A DNA stretch of 64,000 bases from an uncultured bacterium (GTDB lineage Bacteria > Bacteroidota > Rhodothermia > Rhodothermales > Rubricoccaceae), in assembly GCA_947493945.1 (NCBI GenBank), contig CANLSR010000010.1, positions 1 through 64,000 of the forward strand. The letters are read 5' to 3'. The position numbers and the translations under genes are program-made. The notes under the pieces are model-generated. The model made no database searches and had not been told where the DNA came from. It saw nothing but the letters and a program-made list of their open reading frames with translations. Numbering within the stretch: position 1 is the stretch's first letter; every line of letters starts with the position of its first letter. This document shows, in pieces, positions 14,295 through 24,120 of this stretch.

Positions 14295-15590
14295 CTACCG
14301 CGCGCCGAGCCCCACGTCGCGGAGGTCGTAGGCCACGCGCAGCGTCGCCAGCGTCACGCCGCCCGGCGCTAGGCCGACGGAGGCGCCGAGCACGGTGCGC
14401 CCGCCGGCCAGGTCCACCAGCCCCAGGCCCACCGACAGCGCCGGTCGCAGCGCCGCCCGGCCCTCGCCGTCCACCGACCCGTTGTCGCGGAACGAGATGG
14501 CGGGCCTGAACTGGTCGAACACGTCGTCGTAAGCGTTGCCGAGGTAGCCCATCACCACGGCGTCGACGCCCAGGAGGCCGAGCACGTCGGCGAGCGGAGC
14601 TCGGACGCCGGCGCCGATGGCGACCACGTCGCGGCCGGTCAGGCGGTTGCGGCGGAAGGGCGTCGCCAGCTGGTCGTCGAGGGTGGGGAGGTCGTAGAAC
14701 GGGACCGGGTCGGGCCGGCCGTCGCCGTCGGCGTCGCCGCTGCGGGTGACGCCGGCGACGGCCCGCAGGATCACCGCCCCCCGGTCGAACACGGGGAGGT
14801 AGCCGACCACCGAGCCCGACGTGCGGGCCAGCGTCAGGTCGGAGCCCGAGAGCGCGAAAAACCGCCGGTGCTCGGCCGACGCCTGCACGCCGCGGCGCGG
14901 GTACCCCGGCCAGTCTCGCAAGTCGGTCCCCACCTCCAGCCCCGCCGAGACGCCGGTGCGGTCGCCCCGGGCGGTCTCGACGGCGCCGCGCGAGGCCGGG
15001 TCGAAGGCCGCCAGCGAGCCCCGGCTGTCGTCGGCCAGGCCGCTGGAGCGGTCAAGGTGCAGCCGCACGCTGGGCTGGACGTAGAGCGCCGTCGTGCGCA
15101 GCGGGAACGCGCCCGCTCGGAGCTCGGCGTAGACCGCGCTGTGCTCCAGGTCCACGGCGCTGGCGGGCCGCGCGGCCGGCGCGAGCCCGGCGTAGTAGCG
15201 CCGGTCGGTGGTGGAGGCGCCGGCGGCGACGAGCCCGTAGACCGAGCGGACGTACGGGGCGCTCGTCCAAAAGGCGACGTCCGCGCCCTGATAGTGTTGC
15301 TGGAGAAGGAGATCGACCGCCAGGTCGGTGCCGGCGCCGGCAAGGTTGCCGACCCCGACGCCCCCACCGATCCCGAACCCGTAGTCCGCCGAGTACAGCG
15401 CTGACGGCGCGAACCGGGGCCGGACCTCGACGCCGGTTTCGTCTCCGCGACCTCCGCCAGCGGCCCGGCCCGCCGCGCTAGCTGGCGCTGTCCCTGGCGC
15501 GCTGGCGGCGCGGGCCGGCGCGTCGGTCGTGTCGGGTGGGGCGGGCGTCTGGACGAGCGCGAGCAGCGCGAGCGCGAGGAGGACGGGCAC
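14295..15590 (-). CDS. outer-membrane beta-barrel protein, BamA/TamA (D15)-like (431 aa)
   Basis: Likely an outer-membrane barrel. A short hydrophobic signal ([19 protein letters not shown]) precedes an Ala/Pro-rich linker. Alternating-pattern strands follow ([59 protein letters not shown]). The DWPGYPRRG segment and the C-terminal half resemble surface-antigen (D15) domains. [10 protein letters not shown] near residue 290 looks like a calcium-binding loop. The GTG at 15590 is a guess from the signal peptide; no ATG fits. POTRA domains are absent, so it is not BamA itself. It is divergent from purD. Confidence 0.65.
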   Translation of the reverse strand: MPVLLALALLALVQTPAPPDTTDAPARAASAPGTAPASAAGRAAGGGRGDETGVEVRPRFAPSALYSADYGFGIGGGVGVGNLAGAGTDLAVDLLLQQHYQGADVAFWTSAPYVRSVYGLVAAGASTTDRRYYAGLAPAARPASAVDLEHSAVYAELRAGAFPLRTTALYVQPSVRLHLDRSSGLADDSRGSLAAFDPASRGAVETARGDRTGVSAGLEVGTDLRDWPGYPRRGVQASAEHRRFFALSGSDLTLARTSGSVVGYLPVFDRGAVILRAVAGVTRSGDADGDGRPDPVPFYDLPTLDDQLATPFRRNRLTGRDVVAIGAGVRAPLADVLGLLGVDAVVMGYLGNAYDDVFDQFRPAISFRDNGSVDGEGRAALRPALSVGLGLVDLAGGRTVLGASVGLAPGGVTLATLRVAYDLRDVGLGAR

Positions 15591-15715
15591 AGGCTCAGGA
15601 GGAACGTGGACGAGTGTACGGTCGGCGAGCCGTCGGCTCCGGGGCCCGCCCCCTTCCGACGGGCGGCGCGCACCGCCGGCAACTCCGCTCGGCCGCCGCG
15701 CGCTCCGCCCGCCGG

Positions 15716-15723
15716 TATCTTTC
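15716..15723 (+). promoter_or_regulatory. -7 promoter box of purD
   Basis: TATCTTTC lies 21 bases before the ATG and matches TAnnTTTG except for its last base. It implies a short leader of about 15 nt, with no Shine-Dalgarno sequence. Confidence 0.45.
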
Positions 15724-15744
15724 CGCCCCACGCCCAACTCTCTG

Positions 15745-17025
15745 ATGACAGTCCTGGTGGTCGGCGGCGGTGGCCGCGAACACGCGCTCGTCGACGCCCT
15801 GGCCCGGAGCCCACGCCGGCCCGAGATCCTGTGCGCGCCGGGCAACGCCGGCACGGCGGAGTCCGCCGAGAACGTCGCCGTCGCGGCCGACGACCTCGAC
15901 GGGCTGGTGGCGCTCGCGGTCGCGCGCGGCGTGGGCCTGGTGGTGGTCGGGCCCGAGACGGCGCTGGTGGCGGGCCTGGCCGACCGGCTGGCGGAGGCCG
16001 GCGTCGCCGTGTTCGGCCCGAGCCGTGCCGCGGCCCAGCTCGAAGGCTCCAAGGCCTTCGCCAAAGACGTGATGCGGCGGCACGGCGTCCCCACGGCCGA
16101 CTCGCGGACGTTCGGGCTGGGGGCCCTCGACGAGGCCCGCGCCTACGTCGAGGCCCACCCGCTCCCGGTCGTGCTCAAGGCCGACGGGCTGGCCGCCGGC
16201 AAGGGCGTCGTCGTGGCCGAGACCCGGGAGGCGGCGCGCGAGGCGCTCGCGGGCATGCTGGAGGGCGGCGCCTTTGGGTCCGCCGGCTCGACGGTGCTGG
16301 TGGAAAGTTTCCTCCGGGGCGAGGAGGCCAGCGTGTTCGTCGTGACCGACGGGACGGACTACGTGCTGCTGCCGGCCGCCCAGGACCACAAGCGGATTGG
16401 CGAGGGCGACACCGGGCCCAACACGGGCGGCATGGGCGCCTACGCGCCGGCCCCGGTCGTCACCGACGCGGTCCGCCAGCGGGTCGAGGCCCGGGTCGTG
16501 CGGCCGGTGCTCGACGGGATGCGCGCCGAGGGCCACCCCTACCGCGGCGTGCTCTACGTCGGCCTGATGATCGACGACGGAGCGCCCTCGGTGGTCGAGT
16601 TCAACTGCCGGTTCGGCGACCCCGAGGCCCAGGTCCTCCTGCCGTTGTTGGAGTCGGACCCTCTCGACCTGTTCGAGGCCGTCGCCCACGGCCGGCTGGC
16701 GGAGGCCGCCGTCGAGACGGCGCCGGGCGCGGCGGCGTGCGTGGTGCTGGCCTCGGCGGGCTACCCGGGCCCGGTCGAGACGGGCCGGCTGATCCGGGGG
16801 CTGGGCCGAGCCCGCGCGCACGCGACGGTGGCCCACGCCGGCACGGCGCGCTCGGACGAGGGGAACGTGGTCACGGCCGGGGGGCGCGTGCTGGGCGTCG
16901 TCGGAACGGGGGAGACCTTGCAGGCCGCCCTCGATGCCGCCTACGCCGGGGCCGACGAGATCACGTTCGAGGGCAAGACGCTGCGCCGCGACATCGGCGA
17001 AAAGGGCGTGCGCCGCGACCCGTGA
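15745..17025 (+). CDS. purD: phosphoribosylamine-glycine ligase (GAR synthetase)
   Basis: ATP-dependent joining of phosphoribosylamine and glycine in purine synthesis. The ATG at 15745 starts the conserved [23 protein letters not shown]-grasp features follow: [92 protein letters not shown]. At 426 aa it is full length. The stop overlaps the GTG start of a downstream lipoprotein gene, so the two are co-translated although functionally unrelated. Confidence 0.97.
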   Translation: MTVLVVGGGGREHALVDALARSPRRPEILCAPGNAGTAESAENVAVAADDLDGLVALAVARGVGLVVVGPETALVAGLADRLAEAGVAVFGPSRAAAQLEGSKAFAKDVMRRHGVPTADSRTFGLGALDEARAYVEAHPLPVVLKADGLAAGKGVVVAETREAAREALAGMLEGGAFGSAGSTVLVESFLRGEEASVFVVTDGTDYVLLPAAQDHKRIGEGDTGPNTGGMGAYAPAPVVTDAVRQRVEARVVRPVLDGMRAEGHPYRGVLYVGLMIDDGAPSVVEFNCRFGDPEAQVLLPLLESDPLDLFEAVAHGRLAEAAVETAPGAAACVVLASAGYPGPVETGRLIRGLGRARAHATVAHAGTARSDEGNVVTAGGRVLGVVGTGETLQAALDAAYAGADEITFEGKTLRRDIGEKGVRRDP

Positions 17026-17921
17026 CCCGCGCCGCCGCGCTCGCGCTGCTAGCGGTGGCCGCCGGCGCCTGCTCGGGGGCCGCCGTCGAGGGCAGAAGCC
17101 GAGCAGAGTACGCCGTCGCCCTGGCCATCACGCCCGACGGGACGATCTGGACTATCGACAGCGCCTCGGCGTCGGTCGTGGCGCTGCGGGCGGGGGCGGT
17201 GGTGCAGCGGTTGGGCGGGCTGGGGACCGGCACCGACGCGCTGCTCGACCCGGTCGGCGTGGACCCCACCAACGGGCAGGCCGTCTTCATCGCCGACCGC
17301 GCCGCCGGCGCCGTCCTCCAGTTTACCGCCGAGGGCCGGCGGGCCGTCACGCTGGCCGTGCCCGACGTGGACCCCGCCCAGCCGGTCCGCCAGCGGGTGC
17401 GCGAGGCTCCGCGCGGCCAGCCCGTCGCCGTCGCCGCGGCGCCCGACGGCGGCCTCTACGTCGTGGACGCCGGCCGCCGGCACGTGCTGCGGCTCGACGC
17501 CGAGGGCTCGGTCGAGCGCGTGCTCGGCGCCTCCGGTCCGGGCGCGCTCGTCGACCCGGTGGGCCTGGCCGTGGCCGACGACGGGACCGTCTGGGTCGCC
17601 GACGCCGGGCGCGGGCGGCTCCAGGCCTTCGACCCGTTCGGCGCGCCGGGCCGCACCGTCGCCGCCGAGCCGGCGATCGGTCGGGTGGTCGGCGTCTCGG
17701 TCTGGGGACGGGCCGTCGCGCTGGCGGCTCGGCGCGGCGTGACGGTCGTGGATGGCGACGCGGTTCAGACGGCGCTTCGCGAGACCCATCAACCCGATCT
17801 CCGCGCCGTCGCTTTGGTCGGGCCCGACCGCTGGTGGACGCTCTCCGCCAGCGGCATCGAGGCCGGCCAGATCGGGGCCGGCCGGCTCGGCGCAGAAACG
17901 GGGGGCCCGGAGCGGGATTGA
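17022..17921 (+). CDS. NHL/beta-propeller repeat lipoprotein (299 aa)
   Basis: Exported lipoprotein, starting at a GTG that overlaps the purD stop (GTGA). The signal peptide [16 protein letters not shown] has Cys17 as lipid anchor. Repeated blades of the NHL type follow, for example [36 protein letters not shown] and [20 protein letters not shown], indicating a beta-propeller of five or six blades. Such propellers bind proteins or glycans; no enzyme motif is seen. The next gene, 84 bases on, is a very large outer-membrane-type protein, so the two may work together at the cell surface. Confidence 0.75.
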   Translation: MTRAAALALLAVAAGACSGAAVEGRSRAEYAVALAITPDGTIWTIDSASASVVALRAGAVVQRLGGLGTGTDALLDPVGVDPTNGQAVFIADRAAGAVLQFTAEGRRAVTLAVPDVDPAQPVRQRVREAPRGQPVAVAAAPDGGLYVVDAGRRHVLRLDAEGSVERVLGASGPGALVDPVGLAVADDGTVWVADAGRGRLQAFDPFGAPGRTVAAEPAIGRVVGVSVWGRAVALAARRGVTVVDGDAVQTALRETHQPDLRAVALVGPDRWWTLSASGIEAGQIGAGRLGAETGGPERD

Positions 17922-18005
17922 TCGCCCCCGGGCCCCGGCGCTAGGTTCCGAGGCCGCCTTCCCGACGCCCGCCCGCCCTCCGCTACCTCGTCCGCCCCGG
18001 CCCCG

Positions 18006-21000
18006 ATGAGGTGTCTCGCCGTCCTGCTCGTGGGCGCCGCGCTCGCGGTGCCGGCCTCGGCCCAGTCGAGCGTGCGGCGCGACACGTTCGCGCTGGCGCC
18101 GGGCCAGGCCTCGGCGCGGCTGCCCGCGCGGCCCATCGTGGGCACGGAGACCGTGGCCGTGTTTCGCGACGGCGGGTTCGTGCCGCTGGCGGCGGGCGCC
18201 TACGCGCTCGACGGGTCGGGCCTGCTCCGGCTGCTGAGCCAGGCCGACACGCTGCGCTACGTCGCCGTGGCGTACCGCGCCGCGCCGGTCATTGGCGTGG
18301 TCCGTGCGACGCTGCCGTCGGCCGACTCGCTCCGGGCGCTCTACGCCGCCGACACGACGGGCCGGCGGCGGGCGCCCCCCGGGCCGGCGCGGGCGCCGCC
18401 GACCATCCAGACGCGCGGGTCGATCACGCGCGGCGTCGTGGCCGGCTCCAACCGCGACGTGTCGGTGACGTCGGCGCTGCGGCTGTCGCTCCAGGGCGAG
18501 GTGTCGCCCGGCGTCACGCTCCGCGCGGCGCTGACCGACGAGGACACGCCGATCCTGCCCGAGGGCACCACGCGCCAGCTCTCGGACCTGGACCGCGTCT
18601 ACGTCGAGGTCGAGGGGCCGGGCGCGCGCGCGCGCCTGGGCGACGTGGACTTGGCCCTCGCCGGCACGGCCTTCGCGCCGCTCGCGCGCCAGGTGCAGGG
18701 CGCCGTCCTGGAAACCCGGCTCCCCAGCCTCGGGGTCGTGTCCGGAGGCCGGGCCGTCGCCTCCGCCTCCGCCACGCGCGGGCGGTTTCGGAGTCAGGAC
18801 GTGCTGGCGCTGGAGGGCGTCCAGGGGCCGTACCGGCTGGAGGGCGCGGCCGGCGAGGCGTTCGTGGTGGTCGTCCCCGGCTCGGAGCGCGTCTACCTCG
18901 ACGGCCAGCGGCTGGCGCGCGGCGCCGGCGGCGACTACACCATCGACTACGGAACGGGCGAGGTCACCTTCACGCCGGCGCGCCTGATCACCGCCGAGCG
19001 CCGCATCACCGTCGACTTCGAGTACACCTCGGGCGGCTTTACGCGCACGCTCCTGGCGACGGGCCTCGACCTCGACTTTGGCGGCGGGCCCGGCCGCCAG
19101 CCGCGCGGGCAGGTCGGCGTCCGCGTCTTCCGCGAGGCCGACGCGCTGGGCTCGGCCGCCGACATCGGCCTGAGTGCCGACGACCTCGACCGGATCCGCG
19201 ACGCCGGCGACGCCGACGTGCTGGTCTCGGGCGCCCGGCCGGTCGACTTCGACCCGGCCAGCCCGTTCGTCCTGTACACCCGGCGGGATACGACCGAGAA
19301 CGGTGCCGGCGTCTCCATCTTCGTGCCCGCCTCGCCCGGCGACGCCGAGGTGTTCCGCGTCCGCTTTACGCGCGTCGCCCCGGGCCGAGGCAGCTACCGC
19401 CGCGCTGGCGCCGCCCGCAACGGCATCCTGTACGAGTACGTCGGGCCGGGCCAGGGCGACGCCATCCCGTTCCGCGTCCTGCCGCGCCCCGCCAGCCGGA
19501 CGCTGGTGGACGTGACGGGCTCCGTCGACGTGCTGCCCGGGCTGTCGGCGTTTGCCGAGGTGGCCCGCTCCGTGGACGACGCCAACGCGCTCTCGCCCAT
19601 CGGCGACGGCGACGACGGGGCGGGCGCCTACGAGACCGGCCTGCGGCTGGCGGACCTCGCCGTCGCGGGCGGGCGGCTCTCCGGCCAACTCGTGCGCCGA
19701 GACCGGGCCGACGAGTTCCGTCCCCTCGACCGGGTTCGGGACGTCGAGTTCAACCGACGCTGGAACCTGGCGCGCGCCGGGACGCCGTTCGGGAGCGTCG
19801 TCGACAGCCTGGGCGAGGCCGTGACCGAGGGCCAACTGAGCTGGCTCCGTGAGGGGGCGAGCGTCCAGGCCGGCGCCGGCCGGCTGGCGCTGGGCGGCTT
19901 CCGCTCGTCGCGGGCCGGCGGAGCGGCGACGCTGGGCGCGGAGGCGTTGGGCGCGGGCGGGCCCCAGCTGGCCGCCGAGGGCGCCGTCTCCCAGACCGCC
20001 GGCACCGGCCCCGTGGCCGACCTGCTGGGCACCGGCGGCTTCCGCCGCGGCCAGCTCGTCGGGTCGCTGGCGCTCGGGGCCGTGCGGCCGAGCCTGGCCG
20101 TCGAGCACGAGCGGCGGACCCAGACCGGCGGCGCGATTCCCCAGGACGCCGAGCTGTCGGCGTCGTACGCCTTCTGGGCCGTCCGCCCCGGCCTGGCCGT
20201 CGCGGCGGGCGCGCTGGACGCGAGCGCCAGCGTCGAGCTGCGCCGCGAGTCAGAGCCGCTCGGCCCGGCGGGCGGCGAGGCGCTGGCGCCGTCGGCGAGC
20301 GCGGTGACCGTCGAGGCGACCGGCCGGCTGCGTGGCGCCGCCGTCCAGTCCGAAGGCCGCGTCGCCTACCGCCGCAAGCGCTACGGCGACGACTTCCGCC
20401 TCCTTGGCCGCCAGGACGCGGAGTCGGTCGCGATCCGGCTCTCGACCCAGGCGACCGCGGCCGGCGGCGCGCTCGACGGCCGCGTGGTCTACGACGCGCT
20501 GACGGAGCGGTCACCCATCTTGCAAGAGACGTATGTCCTTGTCGGGCAAGACCTCGGCGAGTTCGTCTGGCGCGATGGGCAAGGGGAGCCGCGCGCCGGC
20601 GAGCCCGACGGCATCGCCCAGGTGGACGAGTTTTTCCCCGAGACGACGCCGCTGGAGGGCACCTACCTCCGCACGTTCATCCCCGGCACCGACCGGGTCC
20701 CGACCGTTGGCGTGGGGCTGGGCCTGCGCCTGAACGTCCGCCCCGGCCGGCTCGCGGAGGGCGACGGCGCCCTAGCTCGAGCGCTCCAGGCCGTCGCCCT
20801 GCGCACGGTCATCGACCTCCGCGAGCGGACGCGCGAGCCCGGCGTGCTCCGCGTGCTGCTCCTCGACCCGACCGTGCTCCAGTCGCCCGGCCTGGACGGC
20901 CAGCCCGGCACCGTCGACGGCCGGTTTCGCATTGAGCAGGAGGCCGTGCTGTTCCCCGACACGCCCGACCGCGGCGGCCGGCTGGCGCTCGACCACAGCC

Positions 21001-21569
21001 AGTCCACGTCCCGGCTGGCGGCCGGCCTGGAGCGGCGGCTGGTCCAGACGGCGCGTGCGGAGGCGTACCGGCCGCTGGGCGCCGCCAGCGCCCGGCTGGC
21101 GGTCGTCGCCGGGCGGCGGCGGTCGCTGAGCGAGACGTTCGCGAGCCGGACCTACGACCTGCGCAGCCTGGGCCTGGAGGGCTCGGCCCGGTGGAGCCCC
21201 GGCGCCGTCGCGCTGACGCTGGCGCCGACGGTCGCCAGCCGGTCGGACGCGCTCGCCACGCCCGGCCGGCCGACGGGCGCGCTCGTGGTCCGGCTGCCGG
21301 CCGAGGCGCGGTGGACGCGCTCGGGCCGGTTCTCGGCGGCCGCGCGCGCCGAGGTGTCCGTCGTCCGGCTCCGGGGCGAGGGCGCCGGCGGGCTGTCGCT
21401 GTTCGAGCTCACCGACGGCCGCGGGCCGGGCACGTCGGCGCTGTGGGGCGTGGACGCCCAGGTCGGGCTCACCGAGCGCGTCCGCGGCTCGCTGGTCTAC
21501 GACGGCCGGGCGCCGTCCGACGCCCGCGTCGTCCAGACCGTCCGCGTCCAGCTCACGGCGACGCTCTAG
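18006..21569 (+). CDS. giant outer-membrane or surface beta-rich protein (1187 aa)
   Basis: A signal peptide is clear (MRCLAVLLVGAALAVPASA, cleavage near Q20). The body is almost entirely beta-strand-like. It has a mid-N region TRGVVAGSNRDVSVTSALRL, ALTDEDTPILPEGTTRQLSD, a repeatable block GSERVYLDGQRL then DYTIDYGTGEVTF near 315-325, and a long C-terminal half of alternating residues ending LTATL, consistent with a large membrane barrel. The DYTIDYGTGEVTF block recalls motifs in large Bacteroidota outer-membrane proteins such as SprA/Sov, but overall identity is not established. The ATG at 18006 follows the C-rich local leader. Function is unknown. Confidence 0.7.
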   Translation: MRCLAVLLVGAALAVPASAQSSVRRDTFALAPGQASARLPARPIVGTETVAVFRDGGFVPLAAGAYALDGSGLLRLLSQADTLRYVAVAYRAAPVIGVVRATLPSADSLRALYAADTTGRRRAPPGPARAPPTIQTRGSITRGVVAGSNRDVSVTSALRLSLQGEVSPGVTLRAALTDEDTPILPEGTTRQLSDLDRVYVEVEGPGARARLGDVDLALAGTAFAPLARQVQGAVLETRLPSLGVVSGGRAVASASATRGRFRSQDVLALEGVQGPYRLEGAAGEAFVVVVPGSERVYLDGQRLARGAGGDYTIDYGTGEVTFTPARLITAERRITVDFEYTSGGFTRTLLATGLDLDFGGGPGRQPRGQVGVRVFREADALGSAADIGLSADDLDRIRDAGDADVLVSGARPVDFDPASPFVLYTRRDTTENGAGVSIFVPASPGDAEVFRVRFTRVAPGRGSYRRAGAARNGILYEYVGPGQGDAIPFRVLPRPASRTLVDVTGSVDVLPGLSAFAEVARSVDDANALSPIGDGDDGAGAYETGLRLADLAVAGGRLSGQLVRRDRADEFRPLDRVRDVEFNRRWNLARAGTPFGSVVDSLGEAVTEGQLSWLREGASVQAGAGRLALGGFRSSRAGGAATLGAEALGAGGPQLAAEGAVSQTAGTGPVADLLGTGGFRRGQLVGSLALGAVRPSLAVEHERRTQTGGAIPQDAELSASYAFWAVRPGLAVAAGALDASASVELRRESEPLGPAGGEALAPSASAVTVEATGRLRGAAVQSEGRVAYRRKRYGDDFRLLGRQDAESVAIRLSTQATAAGGALDGRVVYDALTERSPILQETYVLVGQDLGEFVWRDGQGEPRAGEPDGIAQVDEFFPETTPLEGTYLRTFIPGTDRVPTVGVGLGLRLNVRPGRLAEGDGALARALQAVALRTVIDLRERTREPGVLRVLLLDPTVLQSPGLDGQPGTVDGRFRIEQEAVLFPDTPDRGGRLALDHSQSTSRLAAGLERRLVQTARAEAYRPLGAASARLAVVAGRRRSLSETFASRTYDLRSLGLEGSARWSPGAVALTLAPTVASRSDALATPGRPTGALVVRLPAEARWTRSGRFSAAARAEVSVVRLRGEGAGGLSLFELTDGRGPGTSALWGVDAQVGLTERVRGSLVYDGRAPSDARVVQTVRVQLTATL

Positions 21570-21650
21570 ACCTGCCGGGGCGATGAGTCGGCTGGAGCGT
21601 ATGGCATCGATCGGTGTGAGAGGGGAGACGGCCAACCTCTCCGACGTCGT

Positions 21651-21806
21651 CCCCGCGAACGCGGGGATCCAGGGTAACGGGGACGACTCCCACGGCGACC
21701 GCCAGCGCGGCGGACGCGCGATCTGGGCCGGGTCCACTTCCCGCTGGCGACCCTGTTCGTCATCCGCCTCCACGCTCGCCATTCTGGATTCCCGCGTGCG
21801 CGGGAA
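21651..21806. repeat. inverted pair of CCCGCGnACGCGGG REP-like palindromes
   Basis: Unit 1 (21651-21672) is CCCCGCGAACGCGGGG followed by ATCCAG. Unit 2 (21784-21806) is the reverse arrangement, CTGGAT then TCCCGCGTGCGCGGGA. The 111-base spacer contains GACCGCCAGCGCGG and CCCGCTGGCG, copies of the local repeat. This palindrome with its ATCCAG tail is common in proteobacterial gaps, where its six-frame translations give spurious WIPAFAGTT- and PRTRESR-like peptides. The whole 460-base gap 21570-22029 contains no credible gene. Confidence 0.8.
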
Positions 21807-21924
21807 CGGCGAGGGTTTGAGATGAGCGTGGAGGCTCCACAACTAACCCCTGCCTGCCAACGCTCGCAGGTGGGGCCGCTTATCACACCGTCCCGGGCGC
21901 CGCCCTCGCGAGTCCTGCACGGTC

Positions 21925-21942
21925 CGGTAACATTGCGGTAAC
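21925..21942 (+). promoter_or_regulatory. Pho-box-like direct repeat upstream of the phosphate genes
   Basis: CGGTAAC (21925-21931) is repeated exactly at 21936-21942 with a 4-base spacer, giving the 7+4 layout and 11-bp period of PhoB/PhoP-type boxes. About 10 bases downstream, CATTTTCG (21953-21960) could be the -7 box. The genes that follow encode a PhoU-like protein and a Na/phosphate cotransporter. Confidence 0.55.
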
Positions 21943-22029
21943 GACGGCCGGGCATTTTCGGACTAGCCTCCGAGCCCAGCCGCCAGCGCCGCGCGGGCCG
22001 CCCCGCCCCTTCTGGCTTCCCTCCGAACC

Positions 22030-22695
22030 ATGAACCTCTTCAACTTCCTCACCGGCTCGCGTCCGCCCCTGGTGGACCAGAGCATGGCCGACCTGGGCGT
22101 GATGCTCGACACGGCCGACTCCATGTTCGCGGCGGCCACCAACTGCCTGTTGGACAACGAGCCGCTCCACGTGGACCTCTCGGCCCAGGACGAGATCGTC
22201 AACCAGCGCGAGCAGACCATCCGGCGCTCGGTGCTGGAGCACATCCTGGCCGACCCGCGCGCCGAGCTGGCGCTGAGCCTGCTGCTGATCTCGATCGTGC
22301 AGGACGCCGAGCGGCTGGGCGACCTCGCCAAGAGCATCGCCAAGGCGTCGGACCTGGCGGCGGCGCCGCGCATGGGGCCCCACGTCGAGGGACTGCGCGA
22401 GATCCGCGACCGCGTCCAGAGTGCGTTCCCGCGCGTGCGGCGCTCGTTCGTGGTCGGCGACGCGCGGACGGGCCGCGTGGTGATGGAGGAGCACGCCCAG
22501 ACCAAGGTCGACGTCGCCGACTTTCTGCGCGCGCTGGCCGCGGCCGACGACGTGACGCCCAACGAGGCCGTCGTGCTCGCGATCTCGGCGCGGATGATCG
22601 GGCGGACCTCGTCGCACCTCTCCAACATCGTCTCGGCGGTGGCGCTCCCCTTCGACCAGGTCCGCAACGCGCCCACCTGGAGCGACAACGACTAG
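22030..22695 (+). CDS. PhoU-domain protein (221 aa)
   Basis: All-helical PhoU-like protein. The segments MADLGVMLDTADSMFAAATN, LSAQDEIVNQREQTIRRSVLEH and SIVQDAERLGDLAKSIAKAS contain the E/DxxxD patterns that bind iron clusters in PhoU. A second half contains RMIGRTSSHLSNIVSAVALPF. It precedes a Na/Pi cotransporter by 53 bases, and PhoU-like proteins often partner with or are fused to NptA-type carriers and restrain phosphate uptake. The ATG at 22030 follows CCCTCCGAACC. A Pho-box-like repeat lies 88-105 bases upstream. Confidence 0.85.
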   Translation: MNLFNFLTGSRPPLVDQSMADLGVMLDTADSMFAAATNCLLDNEPLHVDLSAQDEIVNQREQTIRRSVLEHILADPRAELALSLLLISIVQDAERLGDLAKSIAKASDLAAAPRMGPHVEGLREIRDRVQSAFPRVRRSFVVGDARTGRVVMEEHAQTKVDVADFLRALAAADDVTPNEAVVLAISARMIGRTSSHLSNIVSAVALPFDQVRNAPTWSDND

Positions 22696-22748
22696 CGCCC
22701 GCCGCCCGCCCCACCCCGACCGCCAGCGCGGCCGGCCGACCCCAGACC

Positions 22749-23945
22749 ATGGCCCACACCCCCGACCCCCTCCCGCTCGACGCGGCCACCGGCCTGCCGC
22801 CGATCTCGGAGGACGACCTCGACCACGACCCGCTGACGCCGGCGCGGCAGCCGCTGTGGGTCCGCGTCCTGGGGCTGGTCGTGACGATGGCCGTGTTCGT
22901 GATCGCCCTGGAGCTGATGGGCGACGGCATCAAGGCCATCGGCAAGGGGAGCTTCGACCTGGAGGGGTTCTTGCGGACCGCGACCGGCAGCCCGTTCCTG
23001 GGGCTGATCACCGGGATCCTGGTCACGAGCCTGGTCCAGTCGTCGTCCACCACCACGTCCATCGTGGTCACGCTGGTGGCCACGGGCACGCTGCCGGTGC
23101 CGGCGGCGATCCCGGTGATCATGGGCGCCAACATCGGCACGACGGTCACCAACACCATCGTGTCGATGGGCCACATCACGCGGCCCGGCGAGTTCCGGCT
23201 GGCGATCGCGGGGGCCACCGTCCACGACTTCTTCAACTGGATCTCGGTGCTGATCCTGCTGCCGCTGGAGCTGATGTTCGGCGTGATCTCGACGCCGGCG
23301 CTGGCCATCGCCGAGTCCGTCCCGGGCGTCGACAGTGGGGGGCTGGGCGACACGCCGTTCGCCCGGCTGGCGGGCTGGATCGGCACCCACGTCATGGCCG
23401 ACAACGGGTGGCTGATGGCGGCGCTGGGGCTGGCGCTCCTGTTCGTGGCGCTGCGCTACCTCGTGGTGGTGCTCAAGTCGCTGGTGCTGGGCCGGAGCGA
23501 GGGGGCCCTCGACCGCTACGTGTTCGGCAACCCGGTCGTGGCGATGCTCTTCGGCATGGTGCTCACGTTCATGGTCCAGTCGTCGTCGGTGACGACGAGC
23601 CTGGTGATCCCGCTGATCGGCGCCGGCGTGCTGTCGGTGCGCAAGGTGTTCCCCTACATGCTGGGCTCCAACGTGGGCACCACGGCGACGGGCATCTTCG
23701 CCGCCGCCATCGCGATCTCGTCGGGCGAGCCGAGCGCCGTCGCCGGGCTAGAGATCGCGCTGTGCCACATGCTGTTCAACGTGTTCGGCATCCTGATCGT
23801 CTACCCGTTCCCGCCCATCCGCGAGATCCCGATTCGGATGGCGGAGTTCGTGGGCGAGCTGGCGTTCAAGAACCGGCTCTACGCCGTGGCCTACGTCGTG
23901 GGCCTGTTCTACGTGCTGCCGGTGGTGCTAGAGTTGATCTTTTGA
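22749..23945 (+). CDS. Na/Pi cotransporter family protein (398 aa)
   Basis: Sodium-coupled phosphate carrier of the NptA/YjbB type. Two inverted-topology repeats each carry the signature QSSS: LVQSSSTTTSIVV near residue 95 and MVQSSSVTTSLVI near 276. Each is followed by a GANIGTT/GSNVGTT turn, as in the PNaS family. About nine helices are predicted. The N-terminal 35 residues are acidic and cytoplasmic. The missing C-terminal PhoU domain of many homologues is supplied by the separate upstream gene. Confidence 0.9.
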   Translation: MAHTPDPLPLDAATGLPPISEDDLDHDPLTPARQPLWVRVLGLVVTMAVFVIALELMGDGIKAIGKGSFDLEGFLRTATGSPFLGLITGILVTSLVQSSSTTTSIVVTLVATGTLPVPAAIPVIMGANIGTTVTNTIVSMGHITRPGEFRLAIAGATVHDFFNWISVLILLPLELMFGVISTPALAIAESVPGVDSGGLGDTPFARLAGWIGTHVMADNGWLMAALGLALLFVALRYLVVVLKSLVLGRSEGALDRYVFGNPVVAMLFGMVLTFMVQSSSVTTSLVIPLIGAGVLSVRKVFPYMLGSNVGTTATGIFAAAIAISSGEPSAVAGLEIALCHMLFNVFGILIVYPFPPIREIPIRMAEFVGELAFKNRLYAVAYVVGLFYVLPVVLELIF

Positions 23946-24032
23946 GGATGCGGTTCAGGGTTCGAGGTTCAGAGGTCACCCGGCGAGTGTCGAGGTTTGA
24001 CCGGCGAGCGGGGCTCGTCCGCGTGACGTTGT

Positions 24033-24042
24033 GACATATGTC
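24033..24042. promoter_or_regulatory. perfect 10-bp palindrome, possible operator
   Basis: GACATATGTC is a perfect palindrome of unusually low GC in the 175-base gap upstream of the 24121 lipoprotein gene. It could be a repressor site; no repressor is encoded nearby. Confidence 0.25.
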
Positions 24043-24083
24043 GAGTTGAGGAGGTGCAGTTCTTCTCGATGGGGCATCTTGCG

Positions 24084-24118
24084 AACCCAGAACCCAGAAC
24101 CCAGAACCCAGAACCCGG
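24084..24118 (+). repeat. AACCCAG heptamer tandem repeat abutting a start codon
   Basis: Four perfect AACCCAG units (24084-24111) and one AACCCGG variant (24112-24118) end two bases before the ATG at 24121. The unit length is not a multiple of three. An upstream in-frame GTG at 24031 reads through the array. Confidence 0.85.
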
Positions 24119-24120
24119 AT

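Noticed and set aside
21583-21825. 80-codon frame in the gap after the giant surface protein
   Set aside because: It is made by the REP palindromes, whose translations are known false proteins.
24084-24118. Short-period repeats as a CRISPR array
   Set aside because: The unit is 7 bases with no spacers; no cas genes are nearby.
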